Assembly: GCA_963697525.1 (NCBI GenBank)
Contig: OY969087.1
Coordinates: 2,356,001-2,420,000, forward strand
Length of the DNA stretch: 64,000 nucleotides
DNA from: Bradymonas sp963697525
Lineage (GTDB): Bacteria > Myxococcota_A > Bradymonadia > Bradymonadales > Bradymonadaceae
Direction: 5' to 3'
Under the pieces are notes generated by a model. That model ran no database searches. It had not been told where the DNA came from and was given only the letters and a program-made list of their open reading frames with translations. A program made the translations under genes and the position numbers. Positions 1-8,506 of this stretch are shown here, in pieces; position 1 is the first letter of the stretch; the number at the start of each line of letters is the position of its first letter.

Positions 1-945
1 CTGCGCGGCGACGTGCTCCTGTGGAGCAACCACTTCGAGGACGCCGTCAAGTGGTACAACCGCTACGACCAGGTCGACCACGACAACCCCATCGTGCTGT
101 TCAAGCGGGCCATGGCCTACCGGGGGATGGGCCAAAACTCCAAGGCTCTGGCCGACCTGCGCAAGTCCTGCGACATCGCCCCCAAGGCGACCAACGCCTG
201 CAAGGCGCGCGATTCCTTCGCCCAGATGGCCTACCCCAAGCTGTACGCCAACGTGTTCTACGGCTACAGCCGCGTCGTCCAGCGCCTCGACGGCTGGCGG
301 GTGCGCGGGGCGGTGGGCAGCGAGGTCAACAAAAATATCACCCTGATGGGCACCTGGGAGTGGATGCACCGGCCGTTTTTCGACCACCGCGACGCCGACT
401 GGCGTTTCAACGGCTACGGCGCCTACCAGTTCAGCGACATCGGCCTCGACCTGAAGGTCGGCGGCGGCTTCAGCCCCAACGCCACCTTCTCGCCGCAGTG
501 GAACGGCTTTGTCGAGCCCGGCTGGGAGTTCAAATACTTCAAGCTGTCGGCGCGCTACTGGCACATCCAATTTCCCGGCGAGCCCAACGAGGTCATCAAC
601 CCCAACCTGGAGCTGTACTTCAAGCCGTTTATGTTCGAGTTCCGCTATTTTATGACGTTCGCGCCCGACCAAAACGGCATCGCGCAGTCGGGGTTTGGGC
701 GCATGTTCTACTTCTTTACCAACCTGACCCAATTTTACGTCGGCGGCGGGCTGGGGGACAAAAGCGACTATCTGGAGCCGCGGAATATCAACGCCCAGTC
801 GCACTGGCTGGTCACCCTGGGGTTTCGCTACATGCTCACGCCCAACCACCGGCTGATGATCAGCGTCACCCAGCGCAACGACCAGGCCAATTGGCAGACG
901 TATGACCAGACGGAGGCGTTGGTGGGCTATGAATTCCGGCTGTGA
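1..945 (+). CDS. YaiO-like outer-membrane beta-barrel protein with TPR segment (5' end cut by window edge)
   Basis: The frame is open from the first base, so the start lies upstream and only the last 314 residues are seen. The first 65 or so visible residues look like the end of a TPR domain (for example RAMAYRGMGQNSKALADLR). From about residue 80 the sequence alternates hydrophobic and polar residues and is rich in Tyr, Phe and Trp, as in an outer-membrane beta-barrel, ending VGYEFRL. TPR followed by a barrel of this size is the layout of the YaiO family of outer-membrane proteins, whose substrate is not known. It lies 72 bases before a secreted beta-helix lipoprotein on the same strand, so the two may be co-transcribed. 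The family call is from residue pattern and architecture. Confidence 0.8.
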   Translation: MRGDVLLWSNHFEDAVKWYNRYDQVDHDNPIVLFKRAMAYRGMGQNSKALADLRKSCDIAPKATNACKARDSFAQMAYPKLYANVFYGYSRVVQRLDGWRVRGAVGSEVNKNITLMGTWEWMHRPFFDHRDADWRFNGYGAYQFSDIGLDLKVGGGFSPNATFSPQWNGFVEPGWEFKYFKLSARYWHIQFPGEPNEVINPNLELYFKPFMFEFRYFMTFAPDQNGIAQSGFGRMFYFFTNLTQFYVGGGLGDKSDYLEPRNINAQSHWLVTLGFRYMLTPNHRLMISVTQRNDQANWQTYDQTEALVGYEFRL

Positions 946-1017
946 ATGGGCGCCTGTGGCGCCTGCAGCGCGGGTTTGAACTTCCGAATAGTCACTCGTT
1001 TGTGATGGAGGTCTGTG

Positions 1018-2844
1018 ATGAAGATATGGCGACGATATATGGCGATCGCGACGCTGGGCGTGCTGGTGCTCTCGGGTTGCTGGGGACAGCAAAACAGCGA
1101 CGCCGACCAGAATAAGGCGGTGGCCGACTGCCGCAACACGCGCACGCTGACCAACCGCATGCTGCATAAGAGCATGCACCTGAAGGCCGCGCCGGGGCTG
1201 TGCTATATGGTGCCCGAGCAGCTCACCGTGGGCACCGACGTGCATCTGACGATCGACCCGGGCGTCAAGATGGTCTTCGCCGACGACACCGGGCTGACCG
1301 TCCACGAGGGCGTGCTCACCGCGCGGGGCACCCCGAAAAAGCCCATCGTCTTTACCTCCCAGCGCGCGACACCGGGGGCGTGGTCGGGGGTGCGGTTCAT
1401 GAATACGACCAGCTCGGACAACGCGCTCGAGCACGTCGTCATCGAGTACGGCGGTTCGACGCCGGGTTATAAGGGCGTCAAACCGGCCGACCTGATGCTC
1501 GACGACTACTACGGCAAGGTCAACGTGACCATCAAAGGCGTCACCCTGCGCCACAGCGGCGGCTACGGGCTGTACGCCGAGGCCGGGGCGCAGTCCCATT
1601 TTTCCAAGAACGTACTCACCCAGAACGCCAAGGGGGCGGCGTACCTGGACCCGGTCTTCCTCGACCAGATCGACGCCGACAGCAAGTTCGACGGCAATCA
1701 AAATGACGTGGTGATGCTGGCGGGGGCGAGCTTCGACCAGCAAAACCTGCACTGGCCGGGGCTGAAGGTCCCGTATGTGGTCACCGGCAATATCAGCCTG
1801 ACGGGCAACTCCTATGTGGAGGTGGGGCCGGGGGCGGTGTTCCAATTCGACGAGAACACCGGCATCTCGGTGTTTCGCTCGCGCTTTGCCGCCCGTGGCA
1901 AAAAAGGCGCGCCGGTGGTGTTCACCGCCCGGCAAAAGGTGCCCGGCTTCTGGCGGGGGATTCGCTACGTCGACAGCAACAGCGTCGACAACGTGCTCGA
2001 ACACGTCGCCATCCGCTACGGCGGGGCGAGTCCGACGTACAAGGGCGTCAAGCCCGCCGACCTGATGCTCGACGACTACTACGGCAAGGTGCGCGTCAAG
2101 CTCAACAACTCCGAGCTGTCCCACAGCGGCAATTACGGGCTGTACGCCGAGGAGAAGGTCGACCTGGACTTCGGTAACAACAAACTCGTCGACAACAAGC
2201 GCGCCGCCGCGCTGCTGCACCCGGCGGTGGTCTCGGCGCTGGACTCCCAGAGTGACTACGCCGGCAAGACCAACGACGGCAAGCCCACACAGGGCACCGT
2301 CGAGGTCATGGGCGCCCACCTCGACGGGGTGGAGGCGAGTTGGCCGGCGATCGACGCGCGCTACCTGGCCAAGGGCGATATCCTGGTGCGCGACGACTCC
2401 CACCTGACGCTCGCCGCGGGCACCACGCTGGCCTTCGCCGAGGGGGCGGGGCTGTCGGTCTACCGGGCGCGCATCACCGCCCGTGGCACCGCCGACAAGC
2501 CCATCGTCTTCACCGGCGAGCACCCCAAGCCGGGCTTCTGGAAGGGGATCGACCTCATCGACACCTCCAGTGTGGAGAACGTCTTCGAGCACGTCGTCAT
2601 CGAATACGGCGGCGCCCCGCGCACCTTCAAGGGCGCCGAGCCCGCCAACCTGATGCTCGACGACTATTTCGGGCTGGTCTCGGCCACCCTCAACGACGTG
2701 ACCAGCCGCCACAGCGGCGCCGCCGGCATGCACATCGAGCCGGGCGCGAAGATCCGCAGCAGCAAATGCTCGTCGATCAAGATCGAGGACAAGACCAAGG
2801 TGACCAAGGACGGCAAGAGCTTGCGCCGGGCGTGTCGGGGGTAG
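1018..2844 (+). CDS. Lipoprotein with three tandem right-handed beta-helix-like repeats
   Basis: ATG at 1018 is chosen because GGAGG at 1007-1011 sits six bases before it; the in-frame GTG at 1015 is too close. The N terminus is a lipoprotein signal ending VLVLSGC, with the lipidated Cys at residue 21. Three copies of a roughly 195-residue unit start near residues 66, 255 and 452. Each contains a G-V-KM/VFQF-type strand, an ARGT.K.PIVFT strand, a W-GI/V-R step, a LEHVVIEYGG strand and the signature LMLDDYYGKV, then a HSG..GLY segment. These are strand ladders of the right-handed parallel beta-helix type. No catalytic residues are recognised, so a surface binding or scaffold role is a guess. 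It follows the YaiO-like barrel, suggesting an envelope pair. Confidence 0.85.
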   Translation: MKIWRRYMAIATLGVLVLSGCWGQQNSDADQNKAVADCRNTRTLTNRMLHKSMHLKAAPGLCYMVPEQLTVGTDVHLTIDPGVKMVFADDTGLTVHEGVLTARGTPKKPIVFTSQRATPGAWSGVRFMNTTSSDNALEHVVIEYGGSTPGYKGVKPADLMLDDYYGKVNVTIKGVTLRHSGGYGLYAEAGAQSHFSKNVLTQNAKGAAYLDPVFLDQIDADSKFDGNQNDVVMLAGASFDQQNLHWPGLKVPYVVTGNISLTGNSYVEVGPGAVFQFDENTGISVFRSRFAARGKKGAPVVFTARQKVPGFWRGIRYVDSNSVDNVLEHVAIRYGGASPTYKGVKPADLMLDDYYGKVRVKLNNSELSHSGNYGLYAEEKVDLDFGNNKLVDNKRAAALLHPAVVSALDSQSDYAGKTNDGKPTQGTVEVMGAHLDGVEASWPAIDARYLAKGDILVRDDSHLTLAAGTTLAFAEGAGLSVYRARITARGTADKPIVFTGEHPKPGFWKGIDLIDTSSVENVFEHVVIEYGGAPRTFKGAEPANLMLDDYFGLVSATLNDVTSRHSGAAGMHIEPGAKIRSSKCSSIKIEDKTKVTKDGKSLRRACRG

Positions 2845-2885
2845 GCGTCTTGCGCTGGTACACCAAACTTCGTTATTGGTGACCC

Positions 2886-3182
2886 ATGAGCGACCAAACA
2901 CACCTCGATGAACTCGCCCAAGCCATCGTCGCCCGGATGCGCGGCGACGTCGCTTCCTTCCAGGGCCACGCCGTGCGCGCCGACGCCGGCGAGGCCGGCA
3001 TGATCTACGTGGCGCTTCGCGGGGCCAAGCGCGACCGCGACGCCGGGGAGGCCCTGGCCGCCCGGATCTCCGGCCTGGTCGAGGCCGCGCTGGCCGACGA
3101 GGCGCAGGCGGTCGATTTCGCCGTGTCGCTGGGCCAGGGCGACAAGGATTTGCTGCTGCAAATCGAGTTGCGCGCGCTATGA
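2886..3182 (+). CDS. Small hypothetical protein, 98 residues
   Basis: A 98-residue soluble, acidic and alanine-rich protein starting MSDQTHLDELAQ. It has no signal peptide, membrane segment or recognised motif. Predicted helices flank a central strand-like stretch (AGMIYVALRGAK) and the end (FAVSLGQGDKDLLLQIELRAL) looks like strands, so a small alpha/beta fold is likely. There is no clear Shine-Dalgarno sequence before the ATG. It lies 41 bases after the beta-helix lipoprotein gene on the same strand and could be its last operon member. Function unknown. Confidence 0.6.
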   Translation: MSDQTHLDELAQAIVARMRGDVASFQGHAVRADAGEAGMIYVALRGAKRDRDAGEALAARISGLVEAALADEAQAVDFAVSLGQGDKDLLLQIELRAL

Positions 3183-3280
3183 GCGGGCCGCGATTGAATT
3201 GGACGCCGTCGCGTTGATTATTCAGGTGGGGAAAGACGGTGACGTTCGTTGGCGATTTCTTCGATGTGCGGGAGGCTGCT

Positions 3281-3712
3281 ATGGATTCGCCACCTTCGGA
3301 CCTGATTCATCGCCCAAAACCAATTCACGACCGCTCCCTGAAGGTCGTCGCCGTGTGGGCGGCGACCCTGTTCACCTCGGTGATCTTCATCGCCGCCGCC
3401 GTGCCCATGCTCGGCGGGGTGGGCTTTTTTGTCGAGCGCTTCAAAAACTGGGGCTACCCGTTCTGGTTCGAGACCGTCGTCGGCATCACCGAGGTGGTCG
3501 CGGCGGTATTCCTCATCGTGCCGAGCACCGCGTTTTACTCGGCGCTCGTGCTGGCCGCGATCATGTGCGGGGCGATCTACACCCACCTGGTGCTCGGTCA
3601 GGCGCTGTTGGCGATCGTGCCGGCGCTGATGTTGAGCCTGCTGGTGTTCATCGGCTGGGCACGCAGGCCGCGACGCCTGCGCACCCGCCAACCCCGGGCG
3701 ACCGGGGAGTAG
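3281..3712 (+). CDS. DoxX-family-like four-helix membrane protein
   Basis: ATG at 3281 is preferred over the GTG at 3239 because GGAGG at 3271-3275 is five bases upstream, giving 143 residues. Four hydrophobic segments are visible: one beginning KVVAVWAATLFTSVIF, one around FWFETVVGITEVVAAVF, one around ALVLAAIMCGAIYTHL, and one around IVPALMLSLLVFIGW. The order and the G-x-x-E-V motif in the second helix resemble DoxX/DoxD-type inner-membrane proteins, a large family with mostly unknown functions in redox or sulfur metabolism. The C terminus is Arg-rich and probably cytoplasmic. It converges on the ferritin-like gene with only six bases between the stop codons. Confidence 0.65.
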   Translation: MDSPPSDLIHRPKPIHDRSLKVVAVWAATLFTSVIFIAAAVPMLGGVGFFVERFKNWGYPFWFETVVGITEVVAAVFLIVPSTAFYSALVLAAIMCGAIYTHLVLGQALLAIVPALMLSLLVFIGWARRPRRLRTRQPRATGE

Positions 3713-3718
3713 CCGCGC

Positions 3719-4180
3719 TCAACCGCTTTGGCGCGCGCCTGAAAGATCCGACTGGGAAAAGGTGACCTGGCGGGTCATCTTGCGCAGCCCGTCGACGTGC
3801 TCCTGCTCCTCGGCGATATGCTCCTCGAGCCAGAATTTGTAGCCCGGCGCGACCGCGTCGGACAGGGCGTGGGCCGCCTCCCAGGTGGCCAGGGCGTCTT
3901 GTTCGAGCGCCAGCGCCGCCTCCAACATCCCATCGACGTCGGCCGCCTGGCGGATGCGCGCCGGCTCGACGCTGGGAATCCCGCCCAGCGCGGCGATGCG
4001 CTCACCAACCGCCTCGGCGTGGTCGCGCGCCTCCTCGCTGCCATCGTGGAAAAACTCCATCAAACTCTCGCGCAGCGGGCCGGTCACCATCACCGCGTGC
4101 TGCATATATTGGATGATCCCTGCCAACTCCCAGGAAAGAGCCTCGTTGAGCGCGTCGATGAATTCCTCTTTGGTCGCCAT
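3719..4180 (-). CDS. Ferritin-like / bacterioferritin-type diiron protein
   Basis: A 153-residue all-helical protein starting MATKEEFIDALNEAL. The start at 4180 has an AGGA-type ribosome site just upstream; a longer frame reaching 4342 lacks one and has a low-complexity N terminus. Glu18 in the first helix, the EEARDH segment at 49-54 followed by an E-x-x-x-x-x-R-I step and LGGIP, and the EEQEH segment near residue 130 match the ligand-bearing helices of bacterioferritin/Dps-like ferritin superfamily proteins. Known members oxidise and store iron or protect DNA from peroxide. It is transcribed alone, convergent with the DoxX-like gene and divergent from the ion channel. Confidence 0.8.
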   Translation of the reverse strand: MATKEEFIDALNEALSWELAGIIQYMQHAVMVTGPLRESLMEFFHDGSEEARDHAEAVGERIAALGGIPSVEPARIRQAADVDGMLEAALALEQDALATWEAAHALSDAVAPGYKFWLEEHIAEEQEHVDGLRKMTRQVTFSQSDLSGARQSG

Positions 4181-4319
4181 TCTTCGTCCTCGAATTGAGA
4201 TCGTGGTCGCGTGATTCGCCTCAAGTATGGGCAGGCGTACCTGCCCCCCAAAAAGTTGACCACGCACGCCGGGAATGCCACTTCTATAGGCGCACCCCTT
4301 TCGCGACTGCCGAGCCGTC

Positions 4320-6317
4320 ATGAAACGCCTGTTCAACCGCATCTACTACTTCGTGGAGTCGTGGATCTTGCGCGGCACGCCCTACCAGGTGGTCGCGGCG
4401 TTGCTGGTGGTGGTGGCCGTGTCGGTCTTCGGTGGCTGGGTGGTCTTCGCGTTCAGCCCGCAGTTCAACGACTTCTCCCAGGCGGTGTGGTGGGCGTTTT
4501 TGCGGCTGACCGACTCGGGCTACCTGGGCAGCGATACCGGCGCGTTGCCGCGCACGGTCTCGACCGTGCTGACAATGATGGGCTTCGTCATCTTCACCGG
4601 CGCGCTCATCGCCATTTTGACCAACGGCCTGAGCCGGTTCATGTCCCACCTGGCCTCGGGGCGCTCCAAGATCTTCGAGAAGGAGCATATCCTGATCATC
4701 GGCTGGCACCAGCGCCTGCACGCCATCGTCGAGGAGCTCGTGCGGGCCAAGGAGCGGGTGACCACCCAGCTTGGGCGGGTGCGCATGCCGGCGATCGTGG
4801 TGTTGGTCAAGGAGTTTCGCCCGGACCTGCTGGCCGAGCTTCGCGACAAGCTGCCCGAGGAGCTTCGCGACGAGGCGCGCATCCTGCTGCGCTCGGGCAA
4901 CCCCCTGGAGGCCGAGAGCCTCGAGCGGGTCGATTTTTCGCGGGCCTCCTCGATCATCTTGCTGTCGCAGGCCTCCTCGACCGTGCCGCGGCACTTCTCG
5001 GACATGACGCTGGTCAAGATCCTGATGAGCCTGCGCGCGCAGGCCACGCAGGTGCCCGACCACAAGCTTCCCAACGTGGTGTTGGACATCGCCGTGCCCG
5101 CCAACAAGATCCTGGCCGAGTCCGTCGGCTGGCACCGCACCGAGGCCATCGCCGGCGCCGAGTTCATGAGCCGGCTTCTGTGCCAGTCGCTGCGCCACCC
5201 GGGCCTGTCGCAGGTCTACCTGCACCTTCTGACGGATATGTACGGCGAGTCACTGCACCTGATCCGCGCCGCGGAGCTGGGCGCGGGTGGCCAGACCATC
5301 CGCCAGATCGCGCATAACCTCGAGCGCGCCATCCCCATCGGGTTTCTCAAGAGCGCGCGCAGCCAGTTCAGCAAGGAGGACAGGCTGCGCCTGATGCAGC
5401 TCGACGAGCCCGTCGCCGGCGACGACGAGCTCATCTGTGTGGCCCCCTCCATCGAGAGCATCGCCGACTGCTACGACCCCAAGCGCGCCGCGCGCCTGCA
5501 GCCGCGCCTGGAGACCGTGCCCTGCGCTGGGCTGCTCGCCGACGGCGGCAAGCCCGACTCGCGCGGGCCGCGCCGCATCCTGCTGGTGGGGTGGAGCAAC
5601 CTGGTGCGCCCGTTGATCGAGGAGATCGGCTCCTACCACCAGGACGCCTTCGAGATCACCCTGGTCACCGAGCTTGAGCCCCACGAGGTCGACAGCCAAC
5701 TTCGCGTGGCCGCCCGACGCTTCGACAATATCGAGATCAGCGTGGTGCAGTCCGGGCTCAACTCCATCGAGGAGGTGCGCCAGGTCCGCGCCGAGGATTT
5801 CGACAATATCGCGCTGTTGAGCCCGGAGTTCATCAAGAATCCGCTGCTCTCCGACGCCGAGACGGTCATGGCGTTCGTCCTCTTCGACCGCTACCTCAAG
5901 CAGGTCGAGCCCGACCACGACATCGCCTTTTTGGCCGAACTCAACGACGAGGACAACCAGCCCCTGCTGCGGTTGAGCCGGCCGGCCGATATCCTCATCA
6001 CCCAGGAGATCGTCAGCCACTTGCTCTCCCAGGTCGCCGTGCGCCGCGCGCTCGCCTGGGTCTACGAGGAGCTATTTACCTTCCGCGGCTCTGAGATCAG
6101 CTTTCGAAGCTTCCAGGACGTCCTCGATCTGAGCGACGACCCCCAGGTCACCTTCGATCAATGCCAGGAGGCCTGCCTGCGCTGTGGTCGGGTGGCCATC
6201 GGCTACAAATTGGCCGCGCCGCGCGCATCGTTTGCACAGGGGGTGCATATGAACCCGCGGCGCGACGCGGCGTTCGTGCCCGGCGAGGGGGATCGGCTGA
6301 TCGTGGTGGAGGTGTGA
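4320..6317 (+). CDS. CASTOR/POLLUX-type putative ion channel with two RCK-like NAD-binding domains
   Basis: A 665-residue protein. The N terminus has a membrane helix at about 23-45, a pore loop with the filter-like sequence TDSGYLGS at 64-71, and a second membrane helix at about 81-101. Two cytoplasmic Rossmann-like RCK domains follow, each opening with a dinucleotide-binding strand: HILIIGWHQRLH near 123 and RILLVGWSNLVR near 418. This is the architecture of the CASTOR/POLLUX-related bacterial channels, which replace the potassium-channel TVGYG signature with a related sequence. It probably gates cation flux in response to ligand. The ATG lies about 140 bases from the divergent ferritin-like gene. 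Ion selectivity cannot be read from the sequence. Confidence 0.85.
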   Translation: MKRLFNRIYYFVESWILRGTPYQVVAALLVVVAVSVFGGWVVFAFSPQFNDFSQAVWWAFLRLTDSGYLGSDTGALPRTVSTVLTMMGFVIFTGALIAILTNGLSRFMSHLASGRSKIFEKEHILIIGWHQRLHAIVEELVRAKERVTTQLGRVRMPAIVVLVKEFRPDLLAELRDKLPEELRDEARILLRSGNPLEAESLERVDFSRASSIILLSQASSTVPRHFSDMTLVKILMSLRAQATQVPDHKLPNVVLDIAVPANKILAESVGWHRTEAIAGAEFMSRLLCQSLRHPGLSQVYLHLLTDMYGESLHLIRAAELGAGGQTIRQIAHNLERAIPIGFLKSARSQFSKEDRLRLMQLDEPVAGDDELICVAPSIESIADCYDPKRAARLQPRLETVPCAGLLADGGKPDSRGPRRILLVGWSNLVRPLIEEIGSYHQDAFEITLVTELEPHEVDSQLRVAARRFDNIEISVVQSGLNSIEEVRQVRAEDFDNIALLSPEFIKNPLLSDAETVMAFVLFDRYLKQVEPDHDIAFLAELNDEDNQPLLRLSRPADILITQEIVSHLLSQVAVRRALAWVYEELFTFRGSEISFRSFQDVLDLSDDPQVTFDQCQEACLRCGRVAIGYKLAAPRASFAQGVHMNPRRDAAFVPGEGDRLIVVEV

Positions 6318-6332
6318 GATGGAGCTTTCCAA

Positions 6333-6348
6333 GTAAGTGTGTGTTTAC
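6333..6348 (+). promoter_or_regulatory. Operator-like dyad upstream of the SDR gene
   Basis: The dyad GTAAG-N6-TTTAC lies 42 bases before the SDR start codon, and a TACAAT sequence that could be a -10 box is at 6365-6370. A near-identical dyad (GTAAG-N6-CTAAC) occurs at 8437-8452 upstream of the divergently transcribed reductase and cyclase-like genes. A shared repressor, for example of the TetR type, is inferred; none is encoded nearby. Confidence 0.4.
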
Positions 6349-6390
6349 TAACTTATCCCTGTCGTACAATTCTAACAACAGGGAGCAGCG

Positions 6391-7200
6391 ATGACCGAGA
6401 TACGAAATAAGCGCGTGGTGGTCACCGGCGCGGCGATGGGCATGGGCCAGAAGATGGCCGAACAATTCGCCCTGCGCGGGGCGACCGTGGCGATGGTGGA
6501 CATCAACGAGGACGCGCTTCAGGAGACCTGCGAGGCGCTGCGAAGCGACGGCCTCGACGTGCAAGCGTTCGTCTGCGACTTGTCCGAGCGCGAGCATATC
6601 GTCGCGTTGCACGACGAGGTGCTCGAGCGCATGGGCCGAACCGACATCTTGGTCAACAACGCCGGGGTGGTCGCCGGGGGTCACTACGAAGACGTCGCCC
6701 CCGAGCTCGACGACATGATGCTTCGCGTCAACGTCGACGCCGTGCATTGGATGACCAAGGAGTTCTGGCCCGACCTGAAGGCCGGCCGCGAGTGCCACCT
6801 GGTGCAGATGGCCAGCGCCGCCGGGTTGATGGGCGTGCCCGACCAGGCGGTCTATTGTGCCAGCAAGTGGTTCGTCATCGGGCTGTCGGAGGCGCTGCGC
6901 CAGGAGCTTCGCGCCCAGGCCATCGACCATATCCACATCAGCATCGTCTGCCCCAGCCTGGTCAACACCGGCATGTTCGACGGGGCCAACGCCCCCGTCT
7001 TGTCGCCCATCCTCGAGCCCGACTTCGTCGCCGAGCGCGTCATCGAGGCCGTCCAGCACAACCGGCTGCACGTGCGCGAGCCGTGGGTGGTCAAGGTCAC
7101 CCCGCTGCTGCGCCAGTTGTTGCCCAATCCGGTGGTCGACCTGTTGTCGGACAAGCTGGGCGTGTCGCGCCTGATGAAGGGATTTCACGGGCGCGATTAG
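6391..7200 (+). CDS. Short-chain dehydrogenase/reductase (SDR)
   Basis: A classical SDR of 269 residues. The cofactor motif TGAAMGMG is at 12-19, the NNAG motif is present as VNNAGVV, and the catalytic residues are Ser142, Tyr155 and Lys159 (YCASK). Such enzymes carry out NAD(P)(H)-dependent oxidation or reduction of alcohols, ketones or steroids; the substrate cannot be read. GGGAG five bases before the ATG supports the start. The C terminus after residue 200 is consistent with a SDR that acts on lipid-like substrates, but this is weak. It converges on the NAD-dependent reductase gene with one base between them, and both share an upstream dyad. Confidence 0.9.
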   Translation: MTEIRNKRVVVTGAAMGMGQKMAEQFALRGATVAMVDINEDALQETCEALRSDGLDVQAFVCDLSEREHIVALHDEVLERMGRTDILVNNAGVVAGGHYEDVAPELDDMMLRVNVDAVHWMTKEFWPDLKAGRECHLVQMASAAGLMGVPDQAVYCASKWFVIGLSEALRQELRAQAIDHIHISIVCPSLVNTGMFDGANAPVLSPILEPDFVAERVIEAVQHNRLHVREPWVVKVTPLLRQLLPNPVVDLLSDKLGVSRLMKGFHGRD

Positions 7201-7201
7201 C

Positions 7202-8398
7202 TCACGCGCTCAACTTGCTCGCCTTCGAGCCGCCCGGGCTCACCACCATGGTGCGCGACGGGTCGGTTAGCCAGCCCATCTCGCGGAACCAGGCCACCGT
7301 ATCTTTGAGCCCCTCGTGCACGTCCGGGTATTTGTACTCGTAGCCGGCCTCCAGGCTCTTGCGGTTGCTCAGCCAGTAGCTCGAGCTGATGTAGGTGGCC
7401 GACTGAATTTCGAAGACGCGGATGCGCGGCACGCTGAAGGCGCGCTCGAGCCAGGTCCAGCCGTAGGCCAACTTCTCGAGCAACGGGTGCAGGCTCTTGA
7501 GCTTGAGCAGGGGGATGTCTTTGAGCGAGCGCCCGGTCAGAAGCGCGATATAGTGCAAGAACTCGTGGTAGCTGATGATGCTATTGTCCACCACGTTGTA
7601 GTCCTCGCCGATGGTGCCCTCCTGGTCGGCGATGTAGACGGCGAAGCCGGCGATGTCTTCGACGTGCACCGAGGTGGTGATGTAGTTTTTGGCGTCGGCG
7701 GGGATGCCCGGCACCCACCCTTGCGCGATGGCCAGGATGATGCCGCCGTGGCCGTAGTCGCTGCCGGGCCCGTAGATCGGTGCCGGGCGCACCACCGTCA
7801 CCGGAAGCCCATTGTCGCGGTGCTCCTTCCACACCATCTGCTCCTGTTCCCACTTCGAGATCGAGTAGTCGTTGACCAGATGGGTATTCTCGGGCTGCTT
7901 GGTGCCGTAGGGCATCGTCTTGGGCGACGGCGAGTGCTCGTCGAACGGCACGTTGACCTTGTGGCCGTTGTGGCCGTCGGCGGCGGTGTACGGCTTTCCG
8001 AACACTCCGCAGGTGCTCCAGTGGACAAAGCGCTCCAGGGTGTCCAATTCGACGGCGAAGTCCAAAAAGTTGCGCGTGCCGTCGACGTTGACCTTGCGCA
8101 GGATGTCCAACGAGGCGCTGTAGTCGTATAGTGAGGCGACGTGGAAGATATGGGTGATGTCCCGGTCGAAGAGCGGCTCGAGGGTCGTCTTGTCGAGCAG
8201 GTCGGCGGGCACGACCTCGACATCCGGATGGTCGAAGTCGACCCCGTAGCTTCGAAGCACGTCCAGGTGGTCCTGGTCTTCGAAGGCCTGGGGGAGGTCG
8301 GTGGCCACGACCTTCTGGCCCTTGGCCAACAGGTCGCGCACGACATACGAGCCGGTAAAGCCGGTGGCGCCGGTCACGAGGTTCAGTCTCTCAGTCAT
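7202..8398 (-). CDS. NAD-dependent epimerase/dehydratase, 3-beta-HSD-like extended SDR
   Basis: A 398-residue extended SDR. The Rossmann motif TGATGFTG is at 9-16 and the catalytic pair is Tyr178 and Lys182 (YSISK), followed by a VVRPAPIYGPG segment typical of the NAD(P)-dependent epimerase and 3-beta-hydroxysteroid dehydrogenase groups. These enzymes act on sugar nucleotides, sterols or dihydroflavonols; length and the W-E-Q-E region fit the 3-beta-HSD-like branch better than sugar epimerases, though not decisively. It is read convergently with the SDR and divergently from the tocopherol-cyclase-like gene. Together with these neighbours it suggests tailoring of a lipid or isoprenoid. Confidence 0.85.
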   Translation of the reverse strand: MTERLNLVTGATGFTGSYVVRDLLAKGQKVVATDLPQAFEDQDHLDVLRSYGVDFDHPDVEVVPADLLDKTTLEPLFDRDITHIFHVASLYDYSASLDILRKVNVDGTRNFLDFAVELDTLERFVHWSTCGVFGKPYTAADGHNGHKVNVPFDEHSPSPKTMPYGTKQPENTHLVNDYSISKWEQEQMVWKEHRDNGLPVTVVRPAPIYGPGSDYGHGGIILAIAQGWVPGIPADAKNYITTSVHVEDIAGFAVYIADQEGTIGEDYNVVDNSIISYHEFLHYIALLTGRSLKDIPLLKLKSLHPLLEKLAYGWTWLERAFSVPRIRVFEIQSATYISSSYWLSNRKSLEAGYEYKYPDVHEGLKDTVAWFREMGWLTDPSRTMVVSPGGSKASKLSA

Positions 8399-8436
8399 GA
8401 TCTAGCCGGTTGCTAAGGTTCGTCCATATCATGTAT

Positions 8437-8452
8437 GTAAGCACTCACTAAC
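8437..8452 (+). promoter_or_regulatory. Operator-like dyad between reductase and cyclase-like genes
   Basis: The dyad GTAAG-N6-CTAAC sits in the 108-base divergent region, 39 bases before the reductase start and 55 before the cyclase-like start, where one bound regulator could control both. It matches the dyad at 6333-6348 upstream of the SDR gene in both half-sites and spacing. Confidence 0.4.
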
Positions 8453-8506
8453 TACTGCGCAACGTTAAACCACGAATGGCGCGAGATTTCCAGTCGAGAT
8501 TAGCCG

